In this document: one piece after another, positions 54,616 through 62,766 of the stretch | How positions within the stretch are numbered: the first letter of the stretch is position 1 | Layout of the letters: each line of letters begins with the position of its first letter | Origin: Marivivens donghaensis | GTDB lineage: Bacteria; Pseudomonadota; Alphaproteobacteria; Rhodobacterales; Rhodobacteraceae | DNA: 64,000 bases | Reading direction: 5' to 3' | NCBI RefSeq assembly: GCF_023541015.1 | Contig: NZ_JALNPR010000003.1 | Span: 310,001-374,000, forward strand | Position numbers and translations under genes: made by a program | The notes under the pieces: model-generated | Told to the model about the DNA's origin: nothing | Databases searched by the model: none | What the model saw: only the letters and a program-made list of their open reading frames with translations

Positions 54616-54923
54616 TGTCGCTCTACGATCTCGATAAAACCATCCAGTCACGCAAAGGCGCGGACCCAGAGAGCTCTTGGACGGCAAAGCTGTTCTCCAA
54701 AGGCCCTGAAAAATGCGCTGAAAAGTTTGGCGAAGAAGCCGTTGAGGCGATCATCGAAGCGGTCAAAGGCGACCGTGAAAAGCTGATCGGGGAAGCGGCA
54801 GATAGCCTCTATCACCTGCTGGTGATGTGTGCGGCCCGCGATGTGACGCTCGCTGATATTGAGGCAGAGCTGGACAAACGCACGTCGCAGTCTGGCATCG
54901 CCGAAAAGGCGTCACGCGGATAA
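54615..54923 (+). CDS. hisE: Phosphoribosyl-ATP pyrophosphatase
   Basis: Hydrolyses phosphoribosyl-ATP to phosphoribosyl-AMP, the second step of histidine synthesis. 102 residues, stand-alone HisE (not fused to HisI). MazG-like helical motifs: SWTAKLFSKGPEKCAEKFGEEAVEAIIEA (with E-E-A-x-E) and GDREKLIGEAADSLYHLLVM with metal-binding E and D. Translationally coupled to hisF. Ended by a terminator. Confidence 0.95.
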   Translation: MSLYDLDKTIQSRKGADPESSWTAKLFSKGPEKCAEKFGEEAVEAIIEAVKGDREKLIGEAADSLYHLLVMCAARDVTLADIEAELDKRTSQSGIAEKASRG

Positions 54924-54928
54924 AAAGT

Positions 54929-54954
54929 CGGGCAGGAGATCACTCTCCTGCCCG
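54929..54954. terminator. Bidirectional terminator between hisE and ABC binding-protein gene
   Basis: CGGGCAGGAG pairs with CTCCTGCCCG over ATCACT, flanked by A's on the left and T's on the right. It separates the convergent stops at 54923 and 54963. Confidence 0.85.
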
Positions 54955-54962
54955 TTTACTTT

Positions 54963-55943
54963 TTACTGAAGCGCTGCGTCGGTGATCGCATGGGTCCATG
55001 CGCCCGACGGTTCAACGGTGATCACAGGATCAGAGCCGCCAGCCAGTAGGGTCGCAACGGTGCGTTCATAGTCCGCAACATCTAGTGCGCCATTCGAACC
55101 AGCGGTCAGTTTCGCAACTTCACCCATCATATAGATCTGGTGCTCTTCGGTCTGCGCGCCTGTCTCGTCGTTGTCGAGAACGATCATGGCTGCGTCTTCT
55201 GGGTTCTCTTCAGCCCATTTCCAGCCCTGCATCGATGCACGCACAAAGCGGACCATTTTGTCAGCGAAGGCCGGGTCATTGAGGTTCTCTTCGAGGACAT
55301 AGAGACCATCCTCGAGGGTTGCGACGCCCACGTCTTCGTATTTGAAGGTGACGAGTTCGTCGGGAGAAACGCCAGCCTCAAGCACCTGACCGAATTCGTT
55401 GTAGGTCATGGTAGAGATACAGTCGGCCTGACGCTGCAAGAGCGGGTCAACGTTAAAGCCCTGCTTCAGGACCGTAACGCCACCTTCGCCGCCATCGGTG
55501 GAGATACCCTCTTGGCTCATCCACGACAGGAACGGATATTCATTGCCGTAGAACCAAACGCCGATGGTGTGACCAGGGAAGTCGGCGGGGCCCGTGATGC
55601 CGCTGTCTTTCCAGCAGGTCAGCATGAGGCCCGAGGATTTATAAGGTTGTGCGATGTTGACGATCGGCAGGCCTTTTTCGCGCGCAGCCAATGCCGACGG
55701 CAACCAGTCGATCATCACGTCAGCGCCGCCACCAGCGAGCACCTGACCCGGTGCGATGTCGGGGCCACCAGCGAGGATCGTCACGTCCAGCCCTTCGGCC
55801 TCGTAAAAGCCTTGGTCCAGCGCGACGTAGTAGCCTGCGAACTGGGCTTGGGTGACCCACTTCAACTGAAGCGTCACATCGTCTGCAAAGGCTGTGGTGG
55901 CGGTGCAAAGGGCGGCCACGGCGCCGATCATATAGGTCTTCAT
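54963..55943 (-). CDS. ABC transporter substrate-binding protein (NMT1/ThiY type), pyrimidine locus
   Basis: About 326 residues, periplasmic. Sec signal MKTYMIGAVAALCTATTAFA, then the NMT1/THI5-like start VTLQLKWVTQAQFAGYYVAL with D-Q-G-F-Y-E-A-E-G-L-D-V. Members bind hydroxymethylpyrimidine-type or other heterocyclic compounds. Last gene of the ABC unit (ATPase, two permeases, binding protein) that follows the pyrimidine-catabolism enzymes on the same strand. Substrate likely a pyrimidine or its dihydro/carbamoyl product; not provable here. Confidence 0.91.
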   Translation of the reverse strand: MKTYMIGAVAALCTATTAFADDVTLQLKWVTQAQFAGYYVALDQGFYEAEGLDVTILAGGPDIAPGQVLAGGGADVMIDWLPSALAAREKGLPIVNIAQPYKSSGLMLTCWKDSGITGPADFPGHTIGVWFYGNEYPFLSWMSQEGISTDGGEGGVTVLKQGFNVDPLLQRQADCISTMTYNEFGQVLEAGVSPDELVTFKYEDVGVATLEDGLYVLEENLNDPAFADKMVRFVRASMQGWKWAEENPEDAAMIVLDNDETGAQTEEHQIYMMGEVAKLTAGSNGALDVADYERTVATLLAGGSDPVITVEPSGAWTHAITDAALQ

Positions 55944-55984
55944 TGGGTTACTCCTTGTTGGTGGTGATCCGACTTTTGCGCCGG

Positions 55985-56833
55985 TTAGTGTTTTCGTTGC
56001 GATGGATGCCAGAAGGTCACCCATTGCTCGATCTTGGCGACCAGCCCGTAGAACAGGCTGCCCGCAATTGCCGCGACAACGATCTCTGCCCAGACCATAT
56101 CAAGGGCCAACTGACCGACCGATGTCGAAATTCTAAACCCCATCCCCAAAACAGGTGAGCCGAAAAATTCGGCTACAATCGCGCCGATTAGCGCCAGCGA
56201 TGTCGCAATTTTGAGCCCGTTGAAAACAAAAGGCATGGCGGCGGGGATGCGGAGTTTCAAAAGCGTTTGCGCGTAGGACGCGCCGTACGTGCGCATCAGG
56301 TCGCGCTGCATGGTAGAGGTATCGCGCAGACCCGCGACCGTGTTCACCAGCATAGGAAAGAACACCATAACAACGACGACCGCGGCCTTGGACTGCCAAT
56401 CAAAGCCGAACCACATCACGAGGATCGGCGCGGTGCCCACAATCGGCAAGGCCGCGACAAAGTTCCCGACGGGCAAGAGGCCACGGCGCAGAAAATCGTA
56501 GCGATCCACGATAATCGCCACGAGGAAGGCCGCGCCACAGCCGATCACATAGCCGCTGAACGCACCTTTGACGAAAGTTTGGAAAAAGTCTGCCCAGAGG
56601 ATCGCGAGGTTTGCGCCAAAGGCGGATGCGATGGCGGTGGGCGCTGGCAGGATCACGGCAGAGATGTTCAGGCCCGTGACCAAAAGCTCCCAGATGATCA
56701 ACACGGTTGCGCCGAAAATCAGTGGCACACCAATTTGCGCGGCAGAGGTTTTGGCGGCGCGACCGTTGGCAATCACAGCGTTCAGGCCCCAGCCCATAGC
56801 CCAGATCAGAGCGGCAAAGAGGACGTAGATCAT
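55985..56833 (-). CDS. ABC transporter permease (pyrimidine locus)
   Basis: 282 residues with about six hydrophobic helices and the BPD_transp_1 EAA loop (TYGASYAQTLLKLRIPAAMPFVFNG; key A-x-x-x-x-x-x-x-L-x-x-x-x-P-A-A-x-P). Pairs with the permease at 56830 (4-base overlap) to form the channel. NitT/TauT-type subfamily, as expected with NMT1-like binding proteins. Confidence 0.91.
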   Translation of the reverse strand: MIYVLFAALIWAMGWGLNAVIANGRAAKTSAAQIGVPLIFGATVLIIWELLVTGLNISAVILPAPTAIASAFGANLAILWADFFQTFVKGAFSGYVIGCGAAFLVAIIVDRYDFLRRGLLPVGNFVAALPIVGTAPILVMWFGFDWQSKAAVVVVMVFFPMLVNTVAGLRDTSTMQRDLMRTYGASYAQTLLKLRIPAAMPFVFNGLKIATSLALIGAIVAEFFGSPVLGMGFRISTSVGQLALDMVWAEIVVAAIAGSLFYGLVAKIEQWVTFWHPSQRKH

Positions 56834-57777
56834 GCCTGCACTCCCATCCGTTTGAGGGTGCGGGCCTCAACCCAGCCGATCAACGCGACCAAGAGTGCTG
56901 CCATGCCAGCGGCAAAGAACAGTGCCGCCCAGATTTGTTCGGTCTGGCCGTAATACGACCCGCCCAGCATGCGCGCACCAAGCCCGCCGCGCTGCACAGG
57001 CAGTTCGCCAACGATAGCCCCGACGAGCGATGCCGCGATGCCGACCTTGAGCGAGGTAAAAAGATAAGGCACCGAGGACGGCAGGCGGAGTTTCCAGAAG
57101 GTAGCACCTTGGCCCGCGTTATAGGTGTGGAGGAGGTCCAACTGCATCGCATCGGGGCTACGCAGACCTTTGACCATGCCGACAACGACAGGGAAGAAGG
57201 ACAGATAGGCGCTGATCACGGCCTTGGGGATCAGGCCTTGGATGCCAAAGGAATAAAGCACCACGATAATCATCGGCGCCAGTGCCACAATCGGGATCGT
57301 CTGGCTGACAATCGCCCAAGGCATGACCGACATATCCATGGTTTTGCTGTGCACGATGCCAACCGCGAGCAGCACGCCGAGGCCCGCACCGATGGCAAAA
57401 CCAACGACGGTGGCCGAGAGTGTGACCCAGCCGTGATAAATCAGCGACTTATTCGACAGGCTGCCAGAGTTCACGATGCCACGGCGACCATAGACCTCTT
57501 CGGTCCATGTGCTGTCCCAAAGCTCTGCCACGATCTGATGTGGCGCGGGCAGACGGGCGCGTTCGACTGACCAGCTCCCAGCTAGGGTCTCGGTGTTTTG
57601 CAGCATGAGGGAAAACCGTCCGACCTCTGCGCGGGCGCGGGCGTTGTCGGGGGTCACTACGGCCCCTGCCCGTTCGGCAGCGGTGAGCGTTTCCTGCACG
57701 TTCATCGGGATACAGGCGACATACCAGAGCGCCATGATCGCGAGGACGACAGTCAGGATGGGGCCAACCTTAGTCAT
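56830..57777 (-). CDS. ABC transporter permease (pyrimidine locus)
   Basis: About 315 residues, larger than its partner because of an extracytoplasmic insert of about 75 residues after the first helix (ETLTAAERAGAVVTPDN...). The EAA loop reads T-Y-N-A-G-Q-G-A-T-F-W-K-L-R-L-P-S-S-V-P-Y. ATG 57777 overlaps the ATPase stop by 8 bases; the in-frame ATG at 57792 is less likely. It heterodimerises with the 55985 permease. Confidence 0.9.
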   Translation of the reverse strand: MTKVGPILTVVLAIMALWYVACIPMNVQETLTAAERAGAVVTPDNARARAEVGRFSLMLQNTETLAGSWSVERARLPAPHQIVAELWDSTWTEEVYGRRGIVNSGSLSNKSLIYHGWVTLSATVVGFAIGAGLGVLLAVGIVHSKTMDMSVMPWAIVSQTIPIVALAPMIIVVLYSFGIQGLIPKAVISAYLSFFPVVVGMVKGLRSPDAMQLDLLHTYNAGQGATFWKLRLPSSVPYLFTSLKVGIAASLVGAIVGELPVQRGGLGARMLGGSYYGQTEQIWAALFFAAGMAALLVALIGWVEARTLKRMGVQA

Positions 57778-58543
57778 CAATATGCCCCGCACGCAGGCCT
57801 TCGCGGACGCGGTGGGCGATTTCGATGAACTCTGCGCTGTCCCGAATATCCAAGGGACGTTCGCGCGGCAGGGTGCTTTCGATCACATCGGTGATCCGAC
57901 CCGGACGGGGCGACATCACGACGATCTTGGTCGAGAGATAGACAGCCTCTGGGATGGAGTGGGTCACGAAGCCGATGGTTTTCTCCGTGCGCGCCCAGAG
58001 TTTCAAAAGCTCTTCGTTCAGTTTGTCGCGGACGATTTCGTCGAGTGCGCCAAAGGGTTCGTCCATCAGCAAAATGTCGGCATCAAAAGCCAGAGCACGG
58101 GCAATCGACGCCCGCTGTTGCATCCCGCCAGAAAGCTGCCACGGGAATTTCTTTTCGAACCCTGTGAGGTCCACAAGATCGAGCGTCTTTTTCACCCGCT
58201 CGGATTGCTCCTCTTTGGAAAAGCCCATGATCTCTAGCGGCAGACGGATGTTGCCGCCGATTGTGCGCCACGGATACAGACCTGCCGCCTGAAACACGTA
58301 GCCATAGGCCCGCGCCTTGCGAGCCTCGTCGGGGGTCATGCCGTTGACCGAAAGCGTGCCGCCCGTGGGATGTTCCAGCCCCGCGATGCAGCGCAGGAAC
58401 GTCGTTTTACCGCAGCCAGAAGGCCCGATGAATGAAACGAAATCGCCTTTCTCAATGGTGAGGTTGACGTCGCGAAGGGCATGAACGGGCCCGTCGTTGG
58501 TCTGAAAGGTAAGGTTGAGGCCTTGGGCTTCGATGACACTCAT
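57770..58543 (-). CDS. ABC transporter ATP-binding protein (pyrimidine locus)
   Basis: 257-residue NitT/TauT-type ATPase. Walker A FIGPSGCGKTTFLR (37-50), Q-loop FQAAGLYPWRTI, ABC signature QLSGGMQQRASIARALA, Walker B DILLMDEPFGALDE and switch His in GFVTHSIPEA. Q-A-A rather than Q-E/D follows the Q-loop. The gene is 21 bases after the dihydropyrimidinase stop, linking import with catabolism in one transcript. Confidence 0.95.
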   Translation of the reverse strand: MSVIEAQGLNLTFQTNDGPVHALRDVNLTIEKGDFVSFIGPSGCGKTTFLRCIAGLEHPTGGTLSVNGMTPDEARKARAYGYVFQAAGLYPWRTIGGNIRLPLEIMGFSKEEQSERVKKTLDLVDLTGFEKKFPWQLSGGMQQRASIARALAFDADILLMDEPFGALDEIVRDKLNEELLKLWARTEKTIGFVTHSIPEAVYLSTKIVVMSPRPGRITDVIESTLPRERPLDIRDSAEFIEIAHRVREGLRAGHIDD

Positions 58544-58564
58544 CAGGTCTTCTTCTTTCTTCTC

Positions 58565-60019
58565 TTAAACGCCCGTTGCCGGGATGCCGCTGCGTTCGAC
58601 AGGACGCGGTGCGGTCAGTTCTTTCCACGTGGACAGGGCCTTGTTCACGGCGGTGTTTGGACCGCGTTTCACGAACTCGCCATGACCCTCTTGGGTGCGG
58701 ATTTCACCATCATGGATGGCCACATGCCCGCGGGTCAAAGTGAAACGTGGGAGACCCTTAACCGTCTGTCCTTCGAACACGTTATAATCGATTGCCGACT
58801 GTTGCGAAGAGGCCGAGATGGTCTTTTCTTTCTCTGGATCCCAGACAACGAGGTCCGCATCGGCACCCACGAGAACCGCGCCTTTTTTCGGGTAGCAGTT
58901 CAGAATTTTCGCGATGTTGGTTGAGGTTACAGCGACAAATTCATTTGGCGTCAGGCGACCTGTATTGACACCGTGGGTCCAGAGCATCGGCATACGATCT
59001 TCGAGCCCCCCTGTGCCGTTCGGGATCTTGGTAAAGTCACCGACGCCATAGCGTTTCTGATCCGTGGTAAAGGCGCAGTGGTCCGTTGCCACGACCGAAA
59101 GCGACCCAGATTGCAGGCCTGCCCAGAGGCTGTCCTGATGTTTCTTATTGCGGAACGGCGGGGACATGACGCGGCGTGCGGCGTGGTCCCAATCGGGGTT
59201 AAAGTATTCGCTTTCGTCCAAGGTCAGGTGCTGGATCAGCGGTTCACCCCAGACCCGTTTGCCGTTCATGCGTGCACGGCGGATGGCCTCGTGGGCTTCT
59301 TCGCAGGAGGTGTGCACGACATAAAGAGGCACGCACGCCATATCGGCGATCATGATCGCGCGGTTGGTGGCTTCGCCTTCGACCTGAGACGGGCGGGAAT
59401 AGGCGTGGGCCTCGGGGCCTGTGTTGCCTTCACGCAAAAGCTTGGCCGAGAGTTCGGCGACAACGTCCCCGTTTTCAGCGTGCACCATCGCGATGCCGCC
59501 CAGTTCGGCGAGACGCTGGAACGAGGCATACATTTCATCATCGTTCACCATCAACGCGCCCTTATAGGCCATGAAGTGTTTGAACGTGTTGATGCCGCGA
59601 TCACGGATCACGGATTCCATTTCGTTAAAGACCTGTTCGCCCCACCATGTGACCGCCATGTGGAACGAATAGTCACAGTTCGCGCGGGTCGATTTGTTGT
59701 CCCACATTTGCAGGGCATCATGGAGACCCTGCCCCGGTGATGGCAGCGCAAAGTCGACGACCATCGTCGTGCCGCCCGCTAGCGCCGCACGCGTGCCGCT
59801 TTCGAAATCGTCCGAGGAATAGGTGCCCATGAACGGCATTTCGAGGTGGGTATGGGGGTCGATGCCACCCGGCATGACGTAGCACCCCGTAGCATCCAGT
59901 TCCTTATCGCCCTTGAGCCCTTGCCCGATTGCGGTGATGACGCCGCCCTCGATCTGGACGTCGGCCTTGTAGGTGAGGTCGGCGGTGACGATGGTGCCGT
60001 TTTTGATGACTGTGGTCAT
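58565..60019 (-). CDS. hydA: Dihydropyrimidinase
   Basis: Opens the ring of dihydrouracil/dihydrothymine to N-carbamoyl-beta-amino acids. 484-residue cyclic amidohydrolase. Zinc motifs GGIDPHTHLEMPFMGT (H-x-H), the carboxylated Lys in HFMAYKGALMVNDDEM near residue 150, V-H-A-E-N-G-D, V-V-H-T-S-C and catalytic Asp in VATDHCAFTTDQK. GAGGGAGATCAG precedes ATG 60019. Second enzyme step of the PreTA-HydA-HyuC pathway encoded in this operon. D-hydantoinases are close relatives, but the neighbours favour pyrimidine breakdown. Confidence 0.95.
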   Translation of the reverse strand: MTTVIKNGTIVTADLTYKADVQIEGGVITAIGQGLKGDKELDATGCYVMPGGIDPHTHLEMPFMGTYSSDDFESGTRAALAGGTTMVVDFALPSPGQGLHDALQMWDNKSTRANCDYSFHMAVTWWGEQVFNEMESVIRDRGINTFKHFMAYKGALMVNDDEMYASFQRLAELGGIAMVHAENGDVVAELSAKLLREGNTGPEAHAYSRPSQVEGEATNRAIMIADMACVPLYVVHTSCEEAHEAIRRARMNGKRVWGEPLIQHLTLDESEYFNPDWDHAARRVMSPPFRNKKHQDSLWAGLQSGSLSVVATDHCAFTTDQKRYGVGDFTKIPNGTGGLEDRMPMLWTHGVNTGRLTPNEFVAVTSTNIAKILNCYPKKGAVLVGADADLVVWDPEKEKTISASSQQSAIDYNVFEGQTVKGLPRFTLTRGHVAIHDGEIRTQEGHGEFVKRGPNTAVNKALSTWKELTAPRPVERSGIPATGV

Positions 60020-60034
60020 GGTCTGATCTCCCTC

Positions 60035-61285
60035 TTATTCGACGATGACCGCGCTTTCGAGCACGGCATGGAGGAGGACATCTGTGCCCGCCTTGGCCCA
60101 CTCTGGGCTGATCTCTTCGGCCTCGTTGTGCGACAGGCCATCGACGCAAGGACACATGACCATGGTCGCAGGGGCCACACGCGCGGCCCAGCAGGCGTCA
60201 TGCCCAGCGCCAGAGATGATGTTCATGTGGCTGTAGCCCAACCGCTCTGCCGCGTTGCGGACATTGGTGACGAGGTCGGGGGCAAAAGTGACGGGATCGA
60301 AATGGCCGACGGCCTCAACGGAACAGCCAACACCCAGTTCGGCAGCGATTTCAGCGCCGCGTGTTTCAATCTCTGCCCGCATCGCGTCGAGTTTGGCCTG
60401 ATCGGGCGTGCGGATATCGACGGTAAAGACCACCTTACCCGGCAGCACGTTTCGCGAGTTCGGAGAGAACCGCATCTGCCCCACACCGCCCACGGCGTTG
60501 GGCTGGTTTTTCATCGCGACCTCTTGGACCATTTCCAGAATGCGCGACATGGCGAGGCCCGCGTTCACACGCAGCGGCATCGGGGTAGAGCCCGTGTGCG
60601 CCTCTTTGCCCGTGAGGGTGAATTCGAGCCACCATAGCCCCTGACAATGGGTGACGACACCGATGTCTTTGCCCTCTGCCTCTAGGATCGGGCCTTGTTC
60701 GATGTGCAATTCGTAATAGGCGTGCATCTTACGAGCGCCGACCTCTTCGTCGCCCTTCCAGCCGATCCGCGCGAGTTCATCGCCAAAGGATTTGCCGTCG
60801 AGGTCAGTCCGCGCATAGGCGTAGTCCTGCGTGTGCATCCCCGCGAAAACGCCAGAGGCGAGCATGGCGGGAGCGAAACGGGCGCCCTCTTCATTGGTCC
60901 AGTTCACCACGACAATCGGGTGTTTGGTTTTGATGCCAAGGTCATTCATCGTCCGAACGGCCTCTAGCGCGCCGAGCACGCCCAGAACGCCATCGTATTT
61001 CCCGCCCGTGGGCTGCGTGTCGAGGTGAGAACCCACATAGATCGGCAATGCGTCAGGGTCGGTGCCTTCGCGGGTCATGAACATATTGCCCATGGTATCG
61101 ACGCCCATCGTCATTCCCGCCGCATCGCACCACGATTTGAACAGCGCGCGGCCTTCGGCGTCTTCGTCGGTCAAGGTCTGACGATTACATCCGCCGGCAA
61201 TCCCTGGACCGATCTTGGCCATCTCCATCAAGCTGTCCCAAAGTCGATCCCCATTTACGGTCAGATTGCCGGTAAGTGCAGCCAT
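60035..61285 (-). CDS. N-carbamoyl-beta-alanine amidohydrolase (beta-ureidopropionase, M20-type)
   Basis: Releases beta-alanine, CO2 and ammonia from N-carbamoyl-beta-alanine. About 416 residues of the M20 dinuclear-metal amidohydrolase family: G-S-H-L-D-T-Q-P-T-G-G-K-Y-D-G (first metal His/Asp), WTNEEGARFAPAMLASG (E-E), ELHIEQGPILE, and the C-terminal GAGHDACWAARVAPATMV. The family also includes allantoate and N-carbamoyl-L-amino-acid hydrolases; preA, preT and hydA alongside point to pyrimidine catabolism. ATG 61285 starts MAALTGNL; upstream in-frame starts lie in the regulatory gap with the RutR-like box. Confidence 0.92.
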   Translation of the reverse strand: MAALTGNLTVNGDRLWDSLMEMAKIGPGIAGGCNRQTLTDEDAEGRALFKSWCDAAGMTMGVDTMGNMFMTREGTDPDALPIYVGSHLDTQPTGGKYDGVLGVLGALEAVRTMNDLGIKTKHPIVVVNWTNEEGARFAPAMLASGVFAGMHTQDYAYARTDLDGKSFGDELARIGWKGDEEVGARKMHAYYELHIEQGPILEAEGKDIGVVTHCQGLWWLEFTLTGKEAHTGSTPMPLRVNAGLAMSRILEMVQEVAMKNQPNAVGGVGQMRFSPNSRNVLPGKVVFTVDIRTPDQAKLDAMRAEIETRGAEIAAELGVGCSVEAVGHFDPVTFAPDLVTNVRNAAERLGYSHMNIISGAGHDACWAARVAPATMVMCPCVDGLSHNEAEEISPEWAKAGTDVLLHAVLESAVIVE

Positions 61286-61312
61286 TCCTGTCTCCTGATG
61301 TCCGAGTCTCTT

Positions 61313-61328
61313 TTGACCAAGCGGTAAA
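61313..61328. promoter_or_regulatory. RutR-like operator
   Basis: TTGACCAAGCGGTAAA matches 12 of the 14 specified bases in the RutR consensus TTGACCA-N2-TGGTCAA. It lies 28 bases before the start of the carbamoyl amidohydrolase. A related TTTTGATCAAAA palindrome follows at 61351-61362, 40 bases from the first TTTTGA. RutR is the uracil-responsive TetR-family repressor of pyrimidine catabolism; its gene is not in the window. Confidence 0.55.
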
Positions 61329-61401
61329 AGCATCCTCATGCTGACCGCTTTTTTGATCAAAACAAAGTGCTAAAATTTCGAGCGTAAGCCCAATTCTGAA
61401 C

Positions 61402-61455
61402 CGTTGCGCGGCAGGTTTCTGGCAGCTTGCCCAAGAAACAGGCAGCCGCGCAACG
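61402..61455. repeat. Long imperfect hairpin between preA and carbamoyl amidohydrolase gene
   Basis: CGTTGCGCGGC (61402-61412) pairs perfectly with 61445-61455, and the interior GTTTCT/AGAAAC adds further pairing. It starts 8 bases past the preA stop. On the minus strand no T-run follows, so it may be a processing or stability structure or a weak terminator dividing the operon. Confidence 0.6.
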
Positions 61456-61463
61456 ATTTTTCC

Positions 61464-62765
61464 TTACTCCGCGGCCTGCGCCGAGGGGTTGTTCGGGTGG
61501 GTCGTCCAGTTGGCATAGTCACCGCGTTTGCGGCCTGTGCGTTCGTCCAGCTCGCCCTTGGGCAATTCGACCATGGTGATGCAGTCCTCAACGGGGCAGA
61601 CATCTACGCAGAGGTTACAGGCGACGCATTCGCTGTCGTCCACTTCGAACACGCGGCCCTCTTTCATCAGGATCGCTTGGTGGCTGGTATCTTCGCAGGC
61701 GATGTAGCAGCGACCGCATTTGATGCAGGCATCTGGGTCGATCTTAGCCTTTGTGACGTAGTTCAGATCCAGGTACTGCCAATCGGTGACGTTCGGCGTG
61801 GCCATGCCGATAAAGTCGGCGGTCGAGGTATAGCCTTTGTCGTCCATCCATTCCGACAGGCCGCTGATCATCTCTTGAACAACCTTAAAGCCATAGGTCA
61901 TCGCGGCGGTGCAGACCTGCACGTTGCCCGCGCCAAGCGCCATGAACTCTGCCGCGTCGCGCCATGTGGTCACGCCACCGATGCCCGAAATGGGCAGGCC
62001 AGCGGTCTGCGGGTCACGGGCGATTTCGGCCACCATGTTCATCGCGATCGGTTTCACCGCTGGGCCGCAATAGCCGCCGTGCGTGCCCTTGCCGCCGATG
62101 GTCGGCTGCGGGGCCATCAGGTCAAGGTCAACAGAGGTGATCGAGTTGATCGTGTTGATCAAAGACACCGCATCTGCACCGCCTGCCTTTGCGGCGCGGG
62201 CGGGGTTGCGGATGTCGGTGATGTTCGGCGTCAGCTTAACGATCACCGGTTTGGAGTAGTATTTCTTGCACCATTCCGTGACCATCTGGATGTATTCCGG
62301 CACCTGCCCCACGGCAGCGCCCATGCCACGTTCGGCCATGCCGTGCGGACAGCCAAAGTTCAGTTCAATCCCGTCGGCGCCTGTTTCCTCGACCATCGGG
62401 AGGATCGCTTTCCACGACTCCTCATCACAAGGCACCATCAGCGACACGATCAACGCGCGGTCTGGGTAGTCCTTTTTCACGCGGGTGATTTCTTCGAGGT
62501 TAGTTTGCAGCGGGCGGTCGGTGATCAGTTCGATGTTGTTCAACCCGAGGAGCCTGCGATCCGCACCCCAGATCGCGCCATAGCGCGGGCCAGAGACGTT
62601 CACGACGGGCGGGCCTTCGGAGCCGAGCGTTTTCCACACGACACCGCCCCAACCCGCCTCATAGGCGCGGCGAACGTTGTATTCCTTATCGGTCGGCGGC
62701 GCAGAGGCGAGCCAGAACGGGTTCGGGGAGGTAATACCTAAGAAGTTTGTCGTCAGATCGGCCAT
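61464..62765 (-). CDS. preA: NAD-dependent dihydropyrimidine dehydrogenase subunit PreA
   Basis: Catalytic FMN subunit reducing uracil/thymine to dihydro forms. 433 residues: DHOD-like barrel (NFLGITSPNPFWLASAPPTD, E-L-N-F-G-C-P-H-G-M with active-site region, V-K-L-T-P-N, SGIGGVTTWRDAAEFM) and a C-terminal two-cluster ferredoxin domain with CIKCGRCYIACEDTSHQ and CVACNLCVDVCPVEDC. Starts one base after the preT stop. Together with PreT it makes the bacterial equivalent of mammalian DPD. Confidence 0.97.
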   Translation of the reverse strand: MADLTTNFLGITSPNPFWLASAPPTDKEYNVRRAYEAGWGGVVWKTLGSEGPPVVNVSGPRYGAIWGADRRLLGLNNIELITDRPLQTNLEEITRVKKDYPDRALIVSLMVPCDEESWKAILPMVEETGADGIELNFGCPHGMAERGMGAAVGQVPEYIQMVTEWCKKYYSKPVIVKLTPNITDIRNPARAAKAGGADAVSLINTINSITSVDLDLMAPQPTIGGKGTHGGYCGPAVKPIAMNMVAEIARDPQTAGLPISGIGGVTTWRDAAEFMALGAGNVQVCTAAMTYGFKVVQEMISGLSEWMDDKGYTSTADFIGMATPNVTDWQYLDLNYVTKAKIDPDACIKCGRCYIACEDTSHQAILMKEGRVFEVDDSECVACNLCVDVCPVEDCITMVELPKGELDERTGRKRGDYANWTTHPNNPSAQAAE

Positions 62766-62766
62766 G

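Noticed and set aside
61404-62741. 445-codon plus-strand frame opposite preA
   Set aside because: Antisense shadow; PreA motifs including both ferredoxin clusters are on the minus strand.
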